Source: Aquanectria penicillioides (Eukaryota > Ascomycota > Sordariomycetes > Hypocreales > Nectriaceae). From it: a stretch of DNA of 64,000 nucleotides. The stretch spans positions 1,860,001 to 1,924,000 of the forward strand of contig PYIU01000006.1 in assembly GCA_003415625.1 (NCBI GenBank), written 5' to 3'. The position numbers and the translations under genes were made by a program. Positions within the stretch are counted from its first letter, which is position 1; the number at the start of each line of letters is the position of its first letter. The notes beneath the pieces are model-generated. The model was not told where the DNA came from. It did not search any database and was given only the letters and a program-made list of their open reading frames with translations. Below are positions 57,791 to 64,000 of the stretch, in pieces.

Positions 57791-60769
57791 AGTTGTGGGC
57801 GGGCCCCGAAATGCTGAGGTGGACACTGCACGCCCGGCACAGTGGCCGCTGTCCACTGGGAGCAGGGGGAACTTGCAGGGGTGGTAGGTGTGGTTAGGGG
57901 GTGGGTTAGGGGGGGGGGGGGGAGGGCGAGACCGCCTACCTTGTTTGGTGGGAAACGGCAGAGGCGACCACTGTGGTTGCACGCTGCGGTCGCTGAGAGA
58001 AATGGTAAAGGTGGCAGAAACCAGGGATTTGGCTTGCCGCTTTTACTGATTGGTTCGTGGTGGTGGCAGTGGCTGGTGGTTGGGGGCTGGGCTGGTGGGA
58101 ACTGCGAGAGCTGGGCTGAGGAGAGCTACGCGGCGTGTCACCGAACGTTCGTTGTCACCGTTGCCGTCGCCGTCATGTCTTGCACACGACGCCCGTCGCT
58201 CTTTTTATCATTGCGAAATCTGTCCTGATTCCTGATGCCTTCTCGCCCTGGCGCTGCTCCGTCTCGAGCATTACCCCTCGTGCTCTAACACAGCTGCCGT
58301 GCCGTCGTCATCATCGGCAGCTCCCAGTCCAGCGCCAGCGCCACAAGGCTTGAGCAACCGCGCTACGTCAGCCAACGAGGAACTTTTTAATGCTGGAGCC
58401 TCGAGGCTTCTATTATTCTACCTGATTATCGTCCCCCACGAGGAACCACGGTAGGCGGTAGGGCAGGGGGGGTGGACGACCGCGGAAACGACATGAGCTA
58501 CGTTCCAGGCAACCGATCATTGCCCATAGTTACATGTCCTGACTGCTAACCAAACCATTACCCACTCTCAAAGCCATCCAGCTCCAGCAAATGTCCATCA
58601 GCGAGCGGACCGGACCACCGACCAGCACAGATGTAGAAAGGGTGCAGGTCAGAGCTCCCAAGCTTTCCTTGCTGCCTCGCTCCTCCTTCTATTCCTGTCC
58701 ACGGCAAAGCACTCTGTAATAATAAACATCGGATGAGATTACCTCACGGCCGGTTGCCCCCCCTGACTAATTCCCGGCCGCCAGACGGAGTTGACCAGAG
58801 AAACCGGGTCCCCAGGGAGACGAAGAGTCCGGACCAGCCGGGGCTCGCCCCCGAGCCTGCGAGGAAGGAGGCTGGAAACCGGACAGTGTCAATCTCCAAG
58901 AGCTTGGCAGATTGACCAACTAGGACTTGTGCTCCACCATTGCAGCTAACGCAGCTCCATTGCAAGGCATGCTGGATGGCAAAGGACAGAACACAGTACG
59001 TTACATACAGTATCCCCGTACGCGGAATTGCATCGACGCAAGGCAGCTGGCTGTGTGTGCGTATCCGGCGTGTGCGGCGTCCGCCCGTGTCTTTGTCTTT
59101 GGTGCTTGCTATGAACATCTCACCCAATCGCCCAAATAGCGTGTGCATGTTGTGGATCTTGGATCTCGCCGGGCTCCCAGTTCCAAGGAACCCAAGCCAG
59201 ACATCCGACTGGCCAAGCAGGCAGCATCAATTCGATTCCTCCAGAGACGAACAGTGATGGCATGAAGGATGCTGGTACTCTACTCCTCTTCCTTCCAGGG
59301 AAGGCTACGGCCGTGGCTGTGGCTGCGGCCCCAGATTGCGTTGCTATCTCGCCTCGCCTCCCCTCGTCTCCCCCTCGGCGTGCCTCCTATTTTCCTGTCA
59401 GATTCTGTGCATCCCTCAGCGTGGCGGCGAACCGAAACTCCGCCCGCTTATCTGTGTACTACTTGGGTGTCATCCAGGTCAACCAGATGCATACCAGCTA
59501 TCAGTTGTTGTGTAAGACAGTGTTAGTACAATCGGGCTCTGTGTGAGCCAAGCCAAGCCCAGAGGACTTGATTGCGTCCTCTTTCGGTATCGTAATCATT
59601 ATTAGTGTTATTGCTGTTGCTCTACGCTCCTCCATGCTGGTCCCACGACCTCTCTCACCTATTCCTTCAAGGCCCGCGCACCCCCACAAATCATCCGTCC
59701 GCTCCCCCTAGGAGACAGAGAACCCCGTCCCTCGTCCCAATCCAAATCCATCGGCTCCGTTGTTCCCCCTGCCCAGCCAACCTGGGGAATCCACCCAGCT
59801 GGTGGCCAGTGAGAGGCGGCCGGGGACAGAATTGGGCAGAATTGGATAGAGAATTGGGCCCTGGTCAGTCTAGACATCCCTCCGGGAAAACGCCAGCCTC
59901 GGCGCGCTCCCACAAAATGCAAAAATTCCACCAGGCTGCATCGTTTCAGCGGGATCTTGTCTACGGCCTACCTTTTAGCTGCAGCTCCCAAACTCATCTG
60001 CCTTCCGTCTGGGAGGCCAAGATTTCTATAATTATCTCGCACACGGCGACTCTCATGGCCCCGGAGGTGGCCGACGCGCGTCAGCGAGTCAAATGGTGCT
60101 CAGTCTTTTGCCGCCGTGTGTGGGTTCAAGCCGGTTGATGTGTGTTGTGTGTTGTGTGCGTCCGAATTTTTTTCTCGGTCTCGCTATTTTTCGCACTCAG
60201 GCTCATTCTCTCTCGTCAAGCTCGCAAAAGCAGCGATGAGGGGCAACCATGCATGGTGGGGCACTTTTGCTGAACGGGGGGGAGCTATGATGAAATCTTT
60301 CCCTGCCACGTTGGATTTTTGCCATCGCCTCCAGACGCCCGTCGTATAGCGTATCATGGACGGGATTTCAACGAGGGCGCTCCTGAATCAACCCGAGTAG
60401 ATCTGTGGTTGCTTTTTACCGCAACTGTGACGTCCCGGCCTCTGCCAGCTTCGACAAGGGAACCCGACAGTGGGGGAGCTTCCGCCAGCCGGCGGACGGA
60501 GCATCGAATCTTCCAGGTCGTAGCGACATTGTGCGAGCCGCTAGTCGGTTTTCAGTCTAGAGGCTTCTTGAAGATTCCAGAATGGGCAAATTCCTGTCAT
60601 CACGACTGGGCTTCAAAATCGGAAACGTCGAGGTCTTAAAGCTTCAACCCCGCGATCGACTTTAAATTTATAACCACTTCTTGACTCTTCAAATTTTTGC
60701 ATCTCGACAGCAATCCCTGTTGTCCATTTTCGCCGGTCGATTTAATAATTCGATTTTAAATTAGCCATT
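57791..60769. other. Divergent intergenic region, actin-fes1
   Basis: About 3 kb. A G-run at 57910-57921. Several short ORFs on both strands (up to 177 codons at 59605-60138) have no domains. The 150 bp before the fes1 ATG are AT-rich (TTTAAATTTATA at about 60660-60671), a possible core promoter. No RNA gene recognised. Confidence 0.5.
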
Positions 60770-61417
60770 ATGGATGACAAGCGCCTCAATGAGCTCCTCA
60801 AATGGAGCATCGAAAATTCCGAAACCACAAAAAGCGATCCCAACGCCCCGGCGCCTACCAGCGACCTCACCCCAGAGCTCATGGCCTCACTCATGGGAGG
60901 CCCCTCGGATGCTGACTTGATGCGGGCCTCGATGGAGATCATCATGTCCACAGACCCAGAGCAGGTCACGCTGGAGGACAAGCTCATTGCCTTTGACAAC
61001 TTCGAGCAGCTCATTGAGTCCCTCGACAACGCCAACAACATGGCTAACCTTAGCCTCTGGACCCCTCTCCTCGAGCAACTTCGCCACGATGAGCGCGAGA
61101 TCCGCAAGATGGCCGCTTGGTGCATCGGCACTGCTGTCCAGAACAACGCCCGCACCCAAGAACGTCTCCTCGCCATGGGCGAGCATGGCTTGCCCCGCCT
61201 CGTTCACCTTGCCACCCACGAGGAGGAGCCTGAAGATGTGCGTCGCAAGGCCGTCTATGCCCTCAGCTCCGCATGCCGAAACTACCAGCCTGCGATGGAC
61301 GTTTTCGCCGAGGAGCTGACCAAGAAGGGTCACGAAACCACAAAGGTCGATGCCACCAACATGGAGGCTGTGGACGAGGTCGTTCATGGGCTTCGAGAGA
61401 AGATCAAGAAGGCTTAA
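60770..61417 (+). CDS. fes1: Hsp70 nucleotide exchange factor Fes1
   Basis: Cytosolic armadillo-type exchange factor for Hsp70 (HspBP1/Fes1 family); it releases ADP and substrate, linking Hsp70 to protein degradation. Single exon, 215 residues. The N-terminus MDDKRLNELLKWSIENSETT is the conserved Fes1 start. A flexible stretch (NAPAPTSDLTPELMASLMGG) follows, then armadillo repeats from about residue 55 (LEDKLIAFDNFEQLIESLDN) through WTPLLEQLRHDEREIRKMAAWCIGTA, QERLLAMGEHGLPRLVHLA and EDVRRKAVYALSSACRNYQP. It ends VVHGLREKIKKA. The length is a little short of the yeast protein. Converges with mrpl7, 281 bp apart. Confidence 0.96.
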   Translation: MDDKRLNELLKWSIENSETTKSDPNAPAPTSDLTPELMASLMGGPSDADLMRASMEIIMSTDPEQVTLEDKLIAFDNFEQLIESLDNANNMANLSLWTPLLEQLRHDEREIRKMAAWCIGTAVQNNARTQERLLAMGEHGLPRLVHLATHEEEPEDVRRKAVYALSSACRNYQPAMDVFAEELTKKGHETTKVDATNMEAVDEVVHGLREKIKKA

Positions 61418-61698
61418 AGAGAGGTCGATTACGACACATGATGAATGAATGCATTGGTACGGAGTTGGGGCGTCGAATGTGGATATTTTCAAGACATCTG
61501 AAACAACATATATAGAGATGGGAGGGAAGGATTTTGGGAAGGAAAAAGCTTGTGTATAAGCGGGCGCACGACCCCTCCTTTTAAATGCCCATTTATGATA
61601 CAAATACGTTGTTACATGATCTATGCTACATATCAACCATTTGGAGATGATTCTGATTTTTCCGTCCAACATCCAACAGTGCCAATCATGCTGTAATC

Positions 61699-62904
61699 TT
61701 AGTGGGTGGCCTTTCCGTAGAAGGGGAAACCCAAAGCCTGCATAAGCAGACGTCCCTGTCGGTCCGAGGTTCCAGTGGTCTTGATGAAGATGTCACAACC
61801 AGGCACCAGTCGCGCAGGGTACATCTAGCAAAAAGAATTATGCATTAGCATGCATGAAAAGACCATTACCGTGGTGCGTCGTCAATACTCACATCGTAGT
61901 TGAACTCAATCTCGGGGAAGTAAGCCATCCAGGCAGGCTTCATGCCAAAGGCCAGGTTACCGGAGTCATCACCGGTCGTAGCATTGATACCCGGCCAGTC
62001 CTTGATCTTAGGGAGGACCAGAGTGACCAGCTTGTCAATGAACTCGTAAGCAGCACCGCCCTTCAATGTCACTTTGCAACCACCCTTATCACCCTTTCTG
62101 ACGCCCCACTGGACGACACCATGCTTGACGTGGGTGACCTCAGGGAAAGCGCCGGAGATGGCCTGGATGGCAGCGCGGGCGACGTGCAAGTATTCCTTGT
62201 TCTGTCCACCCAGGGGCGCATACGAGTTGATAGTGACGGCCTCGATCTCGGGGATATTGTGCCACTCAATGTCGCGCTCGAGGATTCCTAGGCGAGAGGA
62301 GCCACCACCACGGGGTCCTCGGCGAGGACGGTTCTTGTGGTATGGCGAGGCACCATCCCACTCTCGCAACACACCCTTGCTGGACTCGGGAAGAACGGTG
62401 CCAGGCGGGACATGTGTGTAGGTCATGGTCATCAGATCAGGAGCGATGGTGGAGTCGTAGGTGTGCTTTAACCTCGGGAAGTTGAAGGGTCCAGGGACAA
62501 AATCTCGGGCAGTCGGGTCGGAGGAGGCGGGCATCTGAACAGGATGGAGAGGGCCGCGGTAGTACTTGGGAGGATGATACTGGTAACTGTTGGAAAGCTC
62601 TGTTAGCGACTGCATCATGGCCCTTAATCGGCGTGATTTCCTCCACTCACCGGTTTCCGGGCAACTGCTTGTTCCTTGACTTGGCCTTCTCGGTCGCATT
62701 GAAGGCATCGAGATCCTTCTGGTCGGGGGAAGGGGTGGAAAACGACGAGGCGGAGTCGAGGTCTGCGAAGGCATTCGAGGCGGCCGCGGGCTTGTCGGCC
62801 TGTGTGGAGGCGAATCTGCTGACGCCGGAGGGAACGGGTCGTAGAGGTAGCTGCCTTCGACCCAATGCGCTCGCCATGCGAGCTCCTTCTCTGAGGGAGG
62901 CCAT
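61699..62904 (-). CDS. mrpl7: Mitochondrial large-subunit ribosomal protein uL5m
   Basis: Nuclear-encoded mitoribosomal protein of the L5 family (yeast Mrpl7), part of the central protuberance. Exons (minus) 62904-62651, 62586-61893 and 61824-61699; introns 64 and 68 bp; 357 residues. The Arg-rich N-terminus MASLREGARMASALGRRQ is a probable mitochondrial presequence; the first in-frame ATG is used. A fungal-specific N-terminal part (YQYHPPKYYRGPLHP) is followed by the L5 core, with WHNIPEIEAVTINSY, a run resembling the L5 N-domain, VTLKGGAAYEFIDKLVTLVLPKIKDW, GNLAFGMKP, FPEIEFNYD and the final DIFIKTTGTSDRQGRLLMQ, which matches the conserved L5 C-terminus. The identification is firm; the yeast symbol is by homology. 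Confidence 0.9.
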
Positions 62905-64000
62905 GATTGTCGTGTGCTGTGTTGGATTGCACGCAATTCGAGCTCTCCTCGACAAAGATGAGTGTCGCGTAGAATTGGAAATTTCCAATGCTCAGTCGGC
63001 TGGTGCCGTCACGAGCCACATGTGGCTGGTGCTACAATTGCCATCGAGTTTGCCGTGGCGGTGTGCTTGGCCCTGTCCTGGCCCATGCTCAGATGCCCTC
63101 AAGGTCTCGGCATCAGAATCAGGCAGTTTCGACCATTGAGTTGCCATTCATAGACCCGTGCCTTATCTTTAGGTTTGCTACCTACCCACGTCTTTCTCTA
63201 TTCATACCAATCTTCATTGGATTAGAATAAATGCGGCCCGGAACCTTCCCCGAACTCTGAAAGTTGACACCTACCTAAAAGCATTGTTCGCTTTCATCTG
63301 GGAAACATTGATAACGAGCCACATCCCCGGCATGGGGTGATTGTGACCAACCCGACTGGGAAAGTTTCCTAATCATCTCAAAGAAAATTCTTCAAACCTG
63401 GAATATCTCACTTGGATCACATTGTTTTTTTGTCCCTCACTGCAAAGAGTCATCGGGTGGTGCCTCCGGAGTTATCTTACTGCCTGCTTTCGGCACGTGT
63501 ACAACAACTTCAACAGGTGACCAAGTGAGCCCGACACTTCCGCATTACTCCAAAAGTTTGCCATTTTCAATGTGTATCAATGTGACCTAATCTAATTGAT
63601 TGATAAGAGAGGGAGAATATTGTACTAAGAACCCAAATAAACCCGAGGGAGACAGAGTTCAACTTATTTTGGGGGATTGAAAGGTCTCGGTCGGCCCTGT
63701 GGATCTATCTATTTCGGGCCTACGTTCTTTTCCTCCTAGCCATTTTCTCAGCTTCATGGGCTATTCTCTCCCCGGAGGAGTCCATATTAAATGCAGTGGT
63801 ACGAATAACAAATGGTCTTAACCCCGCGGGGTTTCAGGCTTTCGCGGGGCCCGCCGCCAAGTCTCGCGCCCGAGCACATGGTCAAGCAAGACTCAGTTGG
63901 CAAATGACGTACTCCCCTTGCATTAAATTCAACCATCACAGCTTCTAGATGCGACAAGAAAATCTCGGGAACATTTGTTGGGTGCGTGACCGGTTGTCGT
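62905..64000. other. Intergenic region to the right edge
   Basis: Upstream of mrpl7. Short ORFs at 62633-63230 are shadows of mrpl7 or lack features. 63150-63700 is AT-richer. A short inverted word pair CCCCGCGGGG occurs at 63823-63832. No gene can be supported. Confidence 0.5.

Overview
The window is nuclear DNA of a filamentous ascomycete, most likely a Sordariomycete and plausibly Hypocreales. The support is many short GT..AG introns (about 50-110 bp) with CTAAC-type branch sites, a six-exon actin gene with a 7-nt first exon, fungal-specific proteins (Cyk3, Fes1, an Azf1-type zinc-finger factor, Elp2), and moderately GC-rich DNA rich in homopolymers and microsatellites. I cannot name the species. 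No virus, transposon ORF, CRISPR array or confident RNA gene was found.

Region 1 (1-17.5 kb) is gene-dense. In order it holds the 5' end of a Ste20/GCK kinase (minus), cytokinesis factor cyk3 (plus), cohesin loader mau2 (plus), splicing factor hsh49 (minus), tom7 (plus, five exons for 53 residues), a Flx1-type mitochondrial carrier (plus), two tandem small cysteine proteins (minus) and a small secreted cysteine-containing protein (minus). Three of these genes carry apparent single-base homopolymer indels that break conserved reading frames. These are more likely assembly errors than biology.

Region 2 (about 17.5-40.1 kb) is a gene desert of roughly 22.6 kb with no credible coding sequence. 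It holds only scattered microsatellites and homopolymers, and it ends at azf1. The azf1 leader carries a perfect 11-bp hairpin and an in-frame, protein-like extension upstream of the ATG.

Region 3 (40.2-64 kb) holds azf1 (plus), urm1 (minus), an AT-richer gene-free island, elp2 (plus), a small SPT-subunit-like gene (minus), a mitochondrial GGQ release-factor-like gene (plus), actin (minus), fes1 (plus) and the mitochondrial ribosomal protein gene mrpl7/uL5m (minus).

Functional themes: Urm1 and Elp2 serve the two arms (2-thiolation and 5-carboxymethyl side chain) of the same tRNA wobble-uridine modification, and they are divergent neighbours. Tom7, Flx1, the GGQ protein and uL5m are all mitochondrial. 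The kinase/cyk3 pair may both act in septation. I did not find a clearly new multi-gene system. The most unusual items are the azf1 leader and desert, the Cyk3 SP-repeat array, the tandem C-x8-CxxC-x12-C proteins and the minimal start-stop uORF before flx1.
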